Origin: Chimaeribacter coloradensis
GTDB lineage: Bacteria; Pseudomonadota; Gammaproteobacteria; Enterobacterales; Enterobacteriaceae
Assembly: GCF_002858715.1 (NCBI RefSeq)
Contig: NZ_PJZH01000012.1
Location: 1-64,000 of the forward strand
Direction of reading: 5' to 3'
DNA length: 64,000 nt
The notes below the pieces were generated by a model that worked only from the letters and a program-made list of their open reading frames with translations, made no database searches and had not been told where the DNA came from. Below, one piece after another: positions 36,244-44,849 of this stretch. Position numbers and translations under genes: made by a program. Numbering within the stretch: the stretch's first letter is position 1; each line of letters opens with the position of its first letter.

Positions 36244-37422
36244 TCAATCCAGCTGGTTGAATACCCGCGCAATACGGCCAATGCCGCTCACGGTAACCGG
36301 GGATTCAAACGCGCCGATAAAGCAGGATTCGCCCGGCTTCAGCACCACCTGCTCACCGTTTTTCTCCAGCACCGTTTCCCCTTCCACACAGAAGATGATG
36401 GCCGCGCTCTGCTGTGCCAGCGCCTGCGGCTCTGCGGAGAGGTCATGCAGGGAGAAGGCGAAATCTTCGACCGGGATCGGGAAGTTCAGCTCGCTGCCGC
36501 GCTGCTGCGGCTGGGTCAGCAGGGTGGCGGTGGGTTTCGGCTCAAACTTCAGGTTCGCCATCAGTTCCGGAATGTCGATGTATTTCGGCGTCAGCCCGGC
36601 GCGCAGCACGTTGTCGGAGTTGGCCATCACTTCCAGCGCCACGCCGTTGAGGTACGCGTGCGGGGTTTCGGCGTAGAGGAACATCCCTTCGCCCGGCTGC
36701 AGGGTGATCACATTCAGCAGCAGCGGCGAGAAGAGGCCGCTGTCATCCGGGTAGAAACTGGCGATGCCGCGGATGGCGTCCCAGGTTTCGCCCTGCTGGT
36801 TGTTCAGTGCCGCTTTCAGGACGCCCAGCGCCAGGGATTTGGTCTCCCCCTCCATGCTCAGCAGCCCGGTGAACAGCGTCGCCAGGTGATCGGTGTCCGG
36901 GTGTTGCAGGAAGGCGGCGATGTCCGGGTGCGCGCCGGCCACCGGTTGCAGCAGGGAGACGATGTCGCTCAGCTCACGGAAACCGTTCAGCGCCTGGAAC
37001 GGCGTCAGGGCGAACACCAGCTCCGGCTTGTGGTTCGGGTCTTTGTAGTTGCGCTCGGCGGCATCCAGCGGGATCCCGGCCTCATTCTCTTTGGCAAAGC
37101 CCACTTCCGCGGCGGCCTTGCTCGGGTGCACCTGGATGGAGAGCGGCTGGTCAGCGCACAGCACCTTGAACAGGAACGGCAGCTCGCCGAAGCGGTCCGC
37201 CACGGCCCGGCCCAGCCAGGTGGCCGGGTCATCCCCGATCACATCGCGCAGCGCGCGGCGGTTGCCCTGGGCATCCGTGACCTCAGAGCTGCTTTTGGGG
37301 TGGGCACCCATCCACAGTTCGGCCATCGGTTTGCCCTGAGGGTTGGCAATACCGTACAGGCGGGTCAGTGCGTCCGGGCTGCCCCAGGCGTAGTTCTGAA
37401 CGGCGTTGTGCATCTTTTGCAT
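36244..37422 (-). CDS. manA: Mannose-6-phosphate isomerase
   Basis: Interconverts mannose 6-phosphate and fructose 6-phosphate. The 392-residue type I zinc enzyme is colinear with E. coli ManA (391): AELWMGAHPKSSS, SIQVHPSKAAAEVGFAKEN and GEGMFLYAETPHAYLNGVALEVMANSDNVLRAGLTPKYID hold the zinc ligands and active-site Arg. It is divergent from fumC across a 217-bp gap, as in E. coli. Confidence 0.97.
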   Translation of the reverse strand: MQKMHNAVQNYAWGSPDALTRLYGIANPQGKPMAELWMGAHPKSSSEVTDAQGNRRALRDVIGDDPATWLGRAVADRFGELPFLFKVLCADQPLSIQVHPSKAAAEVGFAKENEAGIPLDAAERNYKDPNHKPELVFALTPFQALNGFRELSDIVSLLQPVAGAHPDIAAFLQHPDTDHLATLFTGLLSMEGETKSLALGVLKAALNNQQGETWDAIRGIASFYPDDSGLFSPLLLNVITLQPGEGMFLYAETPHAYLNGVALEVMANSDNVLRAGLTPKYIDIPELMANLKFEPKPTATLLTQPQQRGSELNFPIPVEDFAFSLHDLSAEPQALAQQSAAIIFCVEGETVLEKNGEQVVLKPGESCFIGAFESPVTVSGIGRIARVFNQLD

Positions 37423-37559
37423 GTGGCTATCCTGCTCATGAAGAAAATAGGGGGAATTAACGAAATTCTGGTTAGTAAACAGTGAGTACGGGTGCTTATC
37501 AATAAGGAAAATCTAATAAATCAAACTGAGTCGCATAATGCGCTGCTTTTCTGTGTCAC

Positions 37560-37602
37560 TATAGTAGGCGGTGCCGCGGGCACGCATGGGAGCGTCCGCG
37601 GC
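37560..37602 (+). promoter_or_regulatory. Possible fumC promoter and leader hairpin
   Basis: TATAGT (37560-37565) is a fair -10 about 75 bp upstream of the fumC start, with no good -35, as expected for an activator-dependent promoter. In the leader, GCCGCGG/CCGCGGC (37573-37579 with 37596-37602) could form a hairpin. SoxS/MarA control is known for E. coli fumC, but I did not identify a clear box. Confidence 0.4.
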
Positions 37603-37639
37603 ATACTCATTTATGTGCTATGTATCTAAGGAGAAAGTA

Positions 37640-39037
37640 ATGGCAGCCACTCGCATTGAAAAAGACTCAATGGGGCCGATTGAAGTTCCTGCAGAACAGT
37701 TGTGGGGCGCGCAAACCCAGCGTTCACTAGAGCATTTCCGCATTTCCTCGGAAAAAATGCCCACCGCGCTGATCTACGCCCTGGCGCAGACCAAACGCGC
37801 CGCCGCCAGCGTTAACATGGATTTGGGCCTGCTGCCTGCGGAGCGCGGCAACGCGATCCTGCAAGCCGCAGACGAAGTGCTGGCTGACAAGCACAGCAAT
37901 GAGTTCCCGCTTTCGATCTGGCAGACCGGTTCCGGCACCCAGACCAACATGAACATGAATGAGGTGCTGGCCAACCGTGCCAGCGAGCTGCTGGGCGGCG
38001 AGCGCGGCGACAGCCGCCTGGTGCACCCGAACGACGACGTCAACAAGAGCCAGAGCTCGAATGACGTCTTCCCGACGGCGATGCACGTTGCCGCGGTGAT
38101 CGCGGTGCGTGAATCCCTGCTGCCGGAGCTGAAAACCCTGCAACAGACGCTGGCAGACAAGGCGGAAGCCTTCAAAGACATCGTCAAAATCGGCCGTACC
38201 CACCTGCAGGACGCCACGCCGCTGACCCTGGGCCAGGAGATCTCCGGCTGGGTGGCGATGCTGGCGCATAACCTCAAGCACATTGAAGCCTCGATCCCGC
38301 ACCTGTGTGAGCTGGCGCTGGGCGGCACCGCCGTGGGCACCGGCCTGAACACCCACCCGGAATACGCGGAGCGCGTGGCGAAGGCGCTGGCTGACCTTAC
38401 CGGCCAGCCGTTTGTGACTGCGCCGAACAAATTCGAGGCGCTGGCCACCTGTGACGCACTGGTGCACGGCCACGGCGCGCTGAAAGGGCTGGCGGCCTCG
38501 CTGATGAAGATCGCCAACGACGTGCGCTGGCTCTCTTCCGGCCCGCGCTGCGGCATCGGCGAAATCTCCATCCCGGAAAACGAGCCGGGCAGCTCCATCA
38601 TGCCGGGCAAGGTCAACCCGACCCAGTGTGAAGCGATGACCATGCTCTGCGCGCAGGTGCTGGGCAACGATGTGGCGGTGAACATTGGCGGTGCGTCCGG
38701 CAACTTCGAGCTGAACGTCTTCCGCCCGATGGTGATCCACAACTTCCTGCAGTCGATCCGCCTGCTGGCAGACGGGATGCGCGGCTTCAACGAGCACTGC
38801 GCGGTGGGCATTGAGCCGAACCGTGACCGCATCACCCAGCTGCTCAACGAGTCGCTGATGCTGGTGACGGCGCTGAACACCCATATCGGCTATGACAAAG
38901 CGGCCGAGATCGCCAAAAAGGCGCACAAAGAGGGGCTGACGCTGAAAGCCTCTGCGCTGAAACTGGGCTACCTGACGGAAGAACAGTTTGACGAGTGGGT
39001 ACGCCCGGAAGAGATGGTCGGCAGCATGAAGCTGTAA
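37640..39037 (+). CDS. fumC: Class II fumarase C
   Basis: Iron-independent, oxidant-stable fumarase of the TCA cycle. The 465 residues (E. coli 467) contain the superfamily signature [15 protein letters not shown], the [14 protein letters not shown] substrate loop, and the catalytic His in [16 protein letters not shown]. The start at 37640 has AAGGAG 7 nt upstream; 23 open codons upstream are discounted. A strong terminator follows. Confidence 0.97.
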   Translation: MAATRIEKDSMGPIEVPAEQLWGAQTQRSLEHFRISSEKMPTALIYALAQTKRAAASVNMDLGLLPAERGNAILQAADEVLADKHSNEFPLSIWQTGSGTQTNMNMNEVLANRASELLGGERGDSRLVHPNDDVNKSQSSNDVFPTAMHVAAVIAVRESLLPELKTLQQTLADKAEAFKDIVKIGRTHLQDATPLTLGQEISGWVAMLAHNLKHIEASIPHLCELALGGTAVGTGLNTHPEYAERVAKALADLTGQPFVTAPNKFEALATCDALVHGHGALKGLAASLMKIANDVRWLSSGPRCGIGEISIPENEPGSSIMPGKVNPTQCEAMTMLCAQVLGNDVAVNIGGASGNFELNVFRPMVIHNFLQSIRLLADGMRGFNEHCAVGIEPNRDRITQLLNESLMLVTALNTHIGYDKAAEIAKKAHKEGLTLKASALKLGYLTEEQFDEWVRPEEMVGSMKL

Positions 39038-39054
39038 GCCCTCTCCCTGGGAAG

Positions 39055-39082
39055 CAAAAAGCCGGCGCTTGCCGGCTTTTTT
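39055..39082. terminator. Bidirectional terminator between fumC and tus
   Basis: AAAAAGCCGGC/GCCGGCTTTTTT with loop GCTT lies 18 bp past fumC and 8 bp before the tus stop; both flanks have A/T runs. Confidence 0.9.
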
Positions 39083-39089
39083 ACGCCCG

Positions 39090-40031
39090 TCAGTTGACCG
39101 GGTGGTCGGTGTAGAGGTGCAAACGCGGGATCAGCAGATGCAGCGGCTGCGCGGCCGGGCGGTATTTATGCTTGATGTTGGCCGCGTCGTAGTCGGGCAG
39201 GGCGCCGAGTTTCGGGGCCTTGACGTGGGAGCCGACGCGGCCGCACAGCACAATCAGCGGCATCGGGCAGGGGTGCTGCACCTGCTTCTGCTGCGCCGGA
39301 TACCAGGCCCGGGCGATCGGCTGCACTTTCACCGGGCGGCGGATCTTCAGCGCGGCACTTTCCGGCAGCCGCATCACGTCGTTGATCTCCCGCGTGATGT
39401 GCTCAGCCCACTGCTCGCGGGTGTAAGGGGCCACGGCGCGCCCGGCCTTCAGGCTGCGGTTAAGCTGTGCGACGATCTCTTCACGCGTCACATTTTTGAT
39501 GATGTGCTTGTTCGCCCAGCCGAAATTCACGGAGCCCGGCTCCAGCAGGTAGGTCACGGTGCGGTAGGCGTTCAGGGTGATCAGCCCGCGCAGGTGGGTG
39601 TGGACGAAGTCAAAACGCTGCTCGCGCTCCAGGCCCGACTCCACCGTCACGATGTGCTCCAGCTCCGCCTTCAGCTTGTTTACCTCTTCGATCAATAACT
39701 GCACGGCCTGCTGCTCGTCCGGCGTCACCGCGTAGCAGAGCACGCCCGGCAGCCTGACCGCCGATTTGCTGCTGACGTTTTCGGCATTGTCATGGATGAA
39801 CAACCGGCGAAAGTGTTGCAGCGCCCGCTGGTGCGCCGCGTCGCCTGTCAGCGGGGTTACCGCGATCTGGTCTGCCGGGTCATTCTCCTTGCCTTTCTCA
39901 ATCTCCGGCAGCACAAACACCCGCGCCTCCTGCAGGGAGAGCTTGCCCAGCAGGTGAATCAGGTCATCCAGCGCCAGCTCCAGCTCATGAAAACACTCAT
40001 TCATGCGGCCAATCAGATCATAGTTACTCAT
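39090..40031 (-). CDS. tus: Replication-termination protein Tus
   Basis: Binds Ter sites and blocks replication forks in one direction by stopping DnaB helicase. The 313 residues align along their length with E. coli Tus (309): RLPGVLCYAV, LITLNAYRTVTYL, FGWANKHIIKN and LKIRRPVKVQPIARAWYPAQQKQVQH are conserved DNA-contact and core regions, ending IPRLHLYTDHPVN. The start has GGAGGGG upstream. The Ter site in its leader implies autorepression, as in E. coli. Confidence 0.96.
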   Translation of the reverse strand: MSNYDLIGRMNECFHELELALDDLIHLLGKLSLQEARVFVLPEIEKGKENDPADQIAVTPLTGDAAHQRALQHFRRLFIHDNAENVSSKSAVRLPGVLCYAVTPDEQQAVQLLIEEVNKLKAELEHIVTVESGLEREQRFDFVHTHLRGLITLNAYRTVTYLLEPGSVNFGWANKHIIKNVTREEIVAQLNRSLKAGRAVAPYTREQWAEHITREINDVMRLPESAALKIRRPVKVQPIARAWYPAQQKQVQHPCPMPLIVLCGRVGSHVKAPKLGALPDYDAANIKHKYRPAAQPLHLLIPRLHLYTDHPVN

Positions 40032-40040
40032 TCACCCCTC

Positions 40041-40063
40041 CAATTAGTTACAACACACTTTAT
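40041..40063 (-). promoter_or_regulatory. Ter site in the tus promoter
   Basis: On the minus strand the sequence contains the core GTGTGTTGTAACTA (40058-40045), flanked by A-rich sequence, matching the E. coli TerB core G-T-N-TGTTGTAACTA. A -10-like TATAAA partly overlaps it, so Tus binding should repress tus. From the known Tus-Ter polarity, forks moving leftward in this window would be arrested and rightward forks would pass. Confidence 0.88.
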
Positions 40064-40181
40064 ACTGCATAAAAAACAGGCTGGCTACCCCGGCATCACG
40101 GTTTTATGCGCCTAGCAGGTAAAAAAGGCCGGAATTCATGGAAAAGAGGGGAAACCGGGTGCGCGGGGCACCCGGTGGGGG

Positions 40182-41513
40182 TCAGGCAGGTTTACGTTTT
40201 TCCGGCAGGGCGCTCAGCCGCCGGGCGACCAGCAGGCCAACCAGCAGCATCACGCTGATGTAGCCCACCACACCCAGCCAGCCGAAGCTGTGCCAGAAGA
40301 AGCCGCCGCCGGTGCCGGCGAGGCTGGAGCCGGCGTAGTAGCAGAAGAGATAAAGTGAAGAGGCCTGCCCCTTGGCGCGGCGCGCGCGACGGCCGATCCA
40401 GGCGCTGGCGACCGAGTGCGCGGCGAAGAAACCGCCGGTGACCAGCACCATCCCGGCCAGGATCACCGGGACCGGGGAGAAGCCGGTAAGCAGAATCCCG
40501 GCCAGCATCATGCCGATGGCCCCCATCAGCACCGGGCCGGGGCCGTAGCGGGTGGAGAGCAGCCCGGCTTTCGGCGAGCTGTAGGTGCCCATCAGGTAAA
40601 CCACAGACAGAATCCCCACAATCGCCTGGCTGAGGTGGTAGGGCTGGGTCAGCAGCCGGTAACCGATGTAGTTAAACAGCGTCACAAAGCTGCCCATGAT
40701 CACAAAGCCTTCCACAAACAGCAGCGGCAGCCCGGCGTCACGGAAATGAAGACGGACGTTGATCAGCAGGTTGCGCGGGCGCAGGGAGGTGGGGCGGAAA
40801 TGCTTCGACGGCGGCAGAATACGCCAGAACATCAGCGCCGCCGCCAGGGCAAACACACCCACCGCGCCCACGGCCACCCGCCAGGAGAAGAAGTCCGACA
40901 GCACCCCGGCCACCAGGCGGCCGCTCATGCCGCCCAGGGAATTGCCGCTGATATACAGTCCCATCGAGAAGGCCACCACGCTCGGGTGGATCTCCTCGCT
41001 GAGGTAGGTCATCGCCACCGCGGCCACGCCGCTCAGCGCCAGCCCGATCAGGGCACGCATCAGCAGGATGCCGTCCCAGCTGGTCATCACGGCACAGACC
41101 AGCGTGCCGGCCGCTGCCAGCAGCAGCGCCACCACCATCACCGGCTTGCGCCCGACGGCATCAGAGAGCGGCCCGGTGAACATCAGCCCAACGGCCAGCA
41201 TCCCGGTGGACGCGGAGAGGGAGAGGCTGCTGCTGGCAGGCGAGATGCCGAAATCCTGCGACAGGATCGGCAAAATCGGCTGCACGCAGTAGAGCAGGGC
41301 GAAGGTCGCCAGCCCGGCGGAGAACAGCGCCAGCGTCACGCGGATAAACTGCGGCGTGCCGCGCTTGATAAACGGCGTGGCGGCGCGGGGCACCGCCGGG
41401 ATAATCAGGGTACGGCGGGCAGCGGCGGGCAGCAGGGCGTCGTGGGCGGCGTCACTGTCGTTGGCGGCATCATGGGCGGAACGGGCCTGTCCGGCGCGTT
41501 GGGGGCTGGTCAC
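40182..41513 (-). CDS. ynfM: MFS transporter YnfM
   Basis: Major-facilitator exporter with 12 predicted helices in 443 residues. From FIKRGTPQFIRVTLALFSAGLATFALLYCVQPILP onward it is colinear with E. coli YnfM (417), including the motif A-like SDAVGRKPVMV. The polar N-terminal tail is about 25 residues longer and Ala/Asp-rich. GTG at 41513 has AAGGA 7 nt upstream; a TTG two codons earlier abuts that site. It is divergent from the LysR gene ynfL, which probably regulates it. In E. coli YnfM is linked to arabinose and related efflux; the substrate here is not established. Confidence 0.9.
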   Translation of the reverse strand: MTSPQRAGQARSAHDAANDSDAAHDALLPAAARRTLIIPAVPRAATPFIKRGTPQFIRVTLALFSAGLATFALLYCVQPILPILSQDFGISPASSSLSLSASTGMLAVGLMFTGPLSDAVGRKPVMVVALLLAAAGTLVCAVMTSWDGILLMRALIGLALSGVAAVAMTYLSEEIHPSVVAFSMGLYISGNSLGGMSGRLVAGVLSDFFSWRVAVGAVGVFALAAALMFWRILPPSKHFRPTSLRPRNLLINVRLHFRDAGLPLLFVEGFVIMGSFVTLFNYIGYRLLTQPYHLSQAIVGILSVVYLMGTYSSPKAGLLSTRYGPGPVLMGAIGMMLAGILLTGFSPVPVILAGMVLVTGGFFAAHSVASAWIGRRARRAKGQASSLYLFCYYAGSSLAGTGGGFFWHSFGWLGVVGYISVMLLVGLLVARRLSALPEKRKPA

Positions 41514-41624
41514 GGTCAATCCTTAATCTGGTCAAGCGGGTTGTCATTCAGGTGTAACAAAATCATAGGCAGGTCACATTTTCCTGTCTAATATATTAAT
41601 AATCACAATTGATACTTTAAAAAT

Positions 41625-42563
41625 ATGATGAACATCGAACTGCGCCACCTGCGCTATTTCATCGCGGTGGCGGAAGAGCTGCACTTCGGCCGGGCAGCGG
41701 AGCGGCTCAGCATCTCCCAGCCGCCGCTGAGCCTGCAAATCCAGACGCTGGAGCAGCAGATCGGCGCGCGCCTGCTGGCCCGCACCAACCGCAGCGTCAC
41801 CCTGACGCAGGCGGGCGAACAGTTTTTACGCCACGCCTACCAGATCCTGGCGCAGGTCAATGACGCGGCAGAGCAGGCGGCGCGCATCCACCGCGGCGAG
41901 GTCGGCGAGCTGACCATCGGCTTTACCTCGTCGTCGCCGTTTATCGGCAGCATTTCACGCAGCCTGCGCCGCTTCCGCCAGATCCACCCGCACGTGCACA
42001 TCCAGATGGAGGAGCTGAACACCAAACAGCAGATCGGCCCGCTGCTGGAGGGCAAGCTGGATCTGGGCGTGATGCGCAACACCGTGCTGCCGGAGGCGCT
42101 GCACTACCAGCTGATGCTGCGTGAGCCGCTGGTGGCGGTGCTGCCGGAGGATCACCCGCTGGCGGTGGGCAACCCGGCGCAACTGGCGGTGCAGGCGCTG
42201 GCCGACCAGCCGTTCGTCTTCTTCTCCCGGCTGGTCGGCACCGCCCTGTATGACGAAATCCTCGACCTGCTGGCGGCGGCGGGTATCCGCCCCTACATCA
42301 CCCAGGAGGTAGGGGAGGCGATGACCATCATCGGGCTGGTCTCGTCGGGGCTGGGCGTCTCTATCCTGCCCGCCTCTTTTATGCGGCTGCGCATCAGCGG
42401 CGTGCGCTATGTGCCGCTGGACGACCCGCACTTCGCCACCCAGGTCTGGCTGGTGAGCCACCGCCACCGGCCGCTCACCGCCCCGGCACAGGCGCTGCTC
42501 GGCCTGCTGCTGGAGGATCGCGGGCTGGCCGCACCGGGGCAGGCACCGCAGGGAGCGGGGTGA
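41625..42563 (+). CDS. ynfL: LysR-family regulator YnfL
   Basis: Transcription regulator of 312 residues. The winged helix-turn-helix (MNIELRHLRYFIAVAEELHFGRAAERLSISQPPLS) and the effector domain with TQEVGEAMTIIGLVSSGLGVSILPAS match E. coli YnfL (297); the C-terminus is longer by about 15 Gly/Pro/Ala-rich residues. It is divergent from ynfM across 111 bp that includes AT-rich sequence (41581-41624) suited to LysR binding. The target and effector are inferred from position only. Confidence 0.9.
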   Translation: MMNIELRHLRYFIAVAEELHFGRAAERLSISQPPLSLQIQTLEQQIGARLLARTNRSVTLTQAGEQFLRHAYQILAQVNDAAEQAARIHRGEVGELTIGFTSSSPFIGSISRSLRRFRQIHPHVHIQMEELNTKQQIGPLLEGKLDLGVMRNTVLPEALHYQLMLREPLVAVLPEDHPLAVGNPAQLAVQALADQPFVFFSRLVGTALYDEILDLLAAAGIRPYITQEVGEAMTIIGLVSSGLGVSILPASFMRLRISGVRYVPLDDPHFATQVWLVSHRHRPLTAPAQALLGLLLEDRGLAAPGQAPQGAG

Positions 42564-42567
42564 ATTT

Positions 42568-42583
42568 GTGCGTCAAATCACAT
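42568..42583. promoter_or_regulatory. CRP site upstream of mlc
   Basis: TGTGC-N6-TCACA differs from the CRP consensus at one base. It lies 92-107 bp upstream of the mlc start. E. coli mlc is known to be CRP-controlled, which supports function. Confidence 0.75.
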
Positions 42584-42638
42584 AACGAATCAAATAGTTG
42601 TCCCTGCGCTCCCAAAGGATTGTGATGTCGAATATGAT

Positions 42639-42660
42639 TTATTTTGAGGCGCGAAAAATA
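42639..42660. promoter_or_regulatory. Mlc autoregulatory operator
   Basis: TTATTTT, a GC-containing centre (GAGGCGCG) and AAAAATA form an interrupted palindrome like known Mlc sites, 15 bp before the mlc start codon. Binding there would autorepress mlc. Confidence 0.7.
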
Positions 42661-42674
42661 GCAGGAGCAGGTAA

Positions 42675-43892
42675 GTGAATGTCGATGGGCAACCCGGGCA
42701 TATTGATCAAATTAAACAAACCAATGCAGGGGCTGTGTATCGACTGATCGACCAATGCGGGCCGGTTTCGCGCATTGAACTCTCTAAACGGGCGCAGCTC
42801 GCGCCCGCCAGCATCACCAAGATCGTGCGTGAGCTGCTGGAAGCCCATCTGGTGCAGGAAACCGAATTCCAGGATGTCGGCAGCCGCGGCCGCCCGGCCG
42901 TGGGGCTGGTGCTCGACACCGACGCCTGGCACTTCCTCTCCGGCCGCATCGGCCCCGGCACCCTGACGCTGGCGCTGCGTGACTTAAGCAGCCGGCTGGT
43001 GGTGGAGGAGCAGCTCCCGCTGGCCGCAGAGGGCGACCAGCCGTTGCTGGAGCGCCTGCTCAGCGCCATCGACCAGTTTTTCATCCGCCACCAGCACAAG
43101 CTGGAGCGGCTGACCGCCATCGCCATCACCCTGCCGGGCATGATTGATGCCGCCGCCGGGGTCGTCCACCGTATGCCGTACTACCCGGTCAGTGAGATGC
43201 CGCTCGGCCCGGCGCTGGCGCAACGCACCGGCGTGCCGGTGTTCCTCCAGCATGACATCGGTGCCTGGACAATGGCGGAAGCGTTGTACGGTGCGTCACG
43301 CGGGTCACAGGATGTGATTCAGGTGGTGATTGACCACAACGTCGGCGCCGGGATCATCTCCGGCGGGCGGGTATTGCACAGCGGCAGCCGCAGCGTGGCG
43401 GAAATCGGCCATGTGCAGGTCGACCCGTACGGCAAGCGCTGCTACTGCGGTAACCACGGCTGCCTGGAGACGGTGGCGGGCATCGACAGCCTGCTGGCAC
43501 TGGCGCAGCAGCGGCTGAAGGTCTCCATGAGTTCGCTGCTGCACGGCGTGCCGCTCACGGTGGATGCCCTGTGTGATGCGGCACTGGCCGGTGACCCGCT
43601 GGCCCGCGACCTGATTCTGGACGTCGGCAACAATGTCGGCCGCATTGTGGCGATCATGGTCAACCTCTTCAACCCGGACAAAATCCTGGTCGGCTCGCCG
43701 CTGAACCGCGCCGCCTCGATCCTCCACCCGGCGATGATGGCCTGCATCCGCCAGCAATCGTTGCCCGCCTACAGTGACGCGCTGCAACTGGAGGCAACCC
43801 ATTTCCACAACCACGGCACCATGCCGGGCGCGGCGCTGATCAAGGATGCCCTCTACAACGGTTCATTGCTGGTCAAGCTGTTGCAGGGGTGA
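42675..43892 (+). CDS. mlc: ROK-family global repressor Mlc
   Basis: Glucose-responsive repressor of PTS and mal genes, inactivated by sequestration to unphosphorylated EIICB-Glc. The 405 residues (E. coli 406) have an N-terminal winged helix (GAVYRLIDQCGPVSRIELSKRAQLAPASITKIV) and a ROK domain with zinc site CYCGNHGC preceded by the ligand His in EIGHVQVDPYGKR. The start is GTG, as in E. coli, after GGAG. The following bioD2 gene is its conserved neighbour. Confidence 0.96.
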   Translation: MNVDGQPGHIDQIKQTNAGAVYRLIDQCGPVSRIELSKRAQLAPASITKIVRELLEAHLVQETEFQDVGSRGRPAVGLVLDTDAWHFLSGRIGPGTLTLALRDLSSRLVVEEQLPLAAEGDQPLLERLLSAIDQFFIRHQHKLERLTAIAITLPGMIDAAAGVVHRMPYYPVSEMPLGPALAQRTGVPVFLQHDIGAWTMAEALYGASRGSQDVIQVVIDHNVGAGIISGGRVLHSGSRSVAEIGHVQVDPYGKRCYCGNHGCLETVAGIDSLLALAQQRLKVSMSSLLHGVPLTVDALCDAALAGDPLARDLILDVGNNVGRIVAIMVNLFNPDKILVGSPLNRAASILHPAMMACIRQQSLPAYSDALQLEATHFHNHGTMPGAALIKDALYNGSLLVKLLQG

Positions 43893-43946
43893 TCCGGGGT
43901 CAGATCATATTCGCCGTAGTTATGAATACTCACCAAACAAAACCTT

Positions 43947-43966
43947 GCGCTATCTCAAGATAGCGC
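43947..43966. promoter_or_regulatory. Palindrome between mlc and bioD2
   Basis: GCGCTATCT-CA-AGATAGCGC is a perfect 9-bp inverted repeat with a 2-nt centre, 98 bp ahead of bioD2. Without a T-run and with almost no loop it looks more like a protein-binding site than a terminator. It does not resemble a BirA box. The regulator is unknown. Confidence 0.5.
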
Positions 43967-44063
43967 CTGCCTCCGATCCCCTAGACTGACCCGATAACGT
44001 GACCGCCGCCACACCGGCTGCGGTAATTTTTTGATTTACCACGATTTTCGGAGCAGACCCACC

Positions 44064-44732
44064 ATGTTGACGCAGGTATTTGTCACCGGCACCGATACGG
44101 ATGCCGGCAAAACCATTGTTTCACGCGCGCTGTTGCAGGCGCTGGCCGCGCAGGGCACGCAGGCCGTGGGCTATAAACCGGTGGCCACCGGGTGCGTGGA
44201 GACCGCCGAAGGACGGTGCAGCAAAGATGTGCTGACGTTACAGGCGGCCTCAACGATCCCGCTGCCCTACAGCGCCCTCAACGTGCTCTCCCTCGCAGAA
44301 GATGAACCCTGTGCCGCCCCGGCGGACGGCACGCTGTTCAGCCGGATGGCGGACGGGCTGGCGACGCTGAAAACGCAGGCCGGGTGCGTGGTGGTGGAGG
44401 GCTGCGGCGGCTGGCGGACGCTGCTGGATGCGCAACACAGCTATGCGGACTGGGTGATCGCCCGGCAGTTGCCGGTGATTCTGGTGGTCGGCATCAAGCA
44501 GGGGGGCATGAACCACGCGCTGCTGACCGCCGACGCGATCCTCAATGACGGGCTGCCGCTGCTGGGCTGGGTGGCGAACCGCATCAACCCCTGCCTGGCG
44601 CACTACGCGCAGACCATTTCACTGCTCAGCAGCCACATCCCCGCGCCGCTGCTGGGCGAGATCCCCTACCTGCCGCGGCCGGAAACGCGCGAACTCGGGC
44701 ACTTTCTCGATCTCAGCCGCGTGGTGTACTGA
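44064..44732 (+). CDS. bioD2: Dethiobiotin synthetase-like protein BioD2
   Basis: ATP-dependent carboxylase of the BioD fold, the E. coli YnfK type. The 222 residues carry the P-loop VTGTDTDAGKT, Lys in GYKPVATG, and VVEGCGGWR; the end PYLPRPETRELGHFLD matches YnfK. It may catalyse dethiobiotin formation as a second copy beside the main bio operon. Position directly after mlc is conserved with E. coli. The start at 44064 has CGGAG 10 nt upstream. Confidence 0.9.
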   Translation: MLTQVFVTGTDTDAGKTIVSRALLQALAAQGTQAVGYKPVATGCVETAEGRCSKDVLTLQAASTIPLPYSALNVLSLAEDEPCAAPADGTLFSRMADGLATLKTQAGCVVVEGCGGWRTLLDAQHSYADWVIARQLPVILVVGIKQGGMNHALLTADAILNDGLPLLGWVANRINPCLAHYAQTISLLSSHIPAPLLGEIPYLPRPETRELGHFLDLSRVVY

Positions 44733-44849
44733 CGCCGCCTTGCCGGTGATTTCCGGCACCCCTCGCAAAAACTGCCTGTGGCCCGCCCGGTATGGCAGCG
44801 GGCTGATATACTCAGAGTGAGAATAAAATCAGCGAATTGCGAAGGTTGA

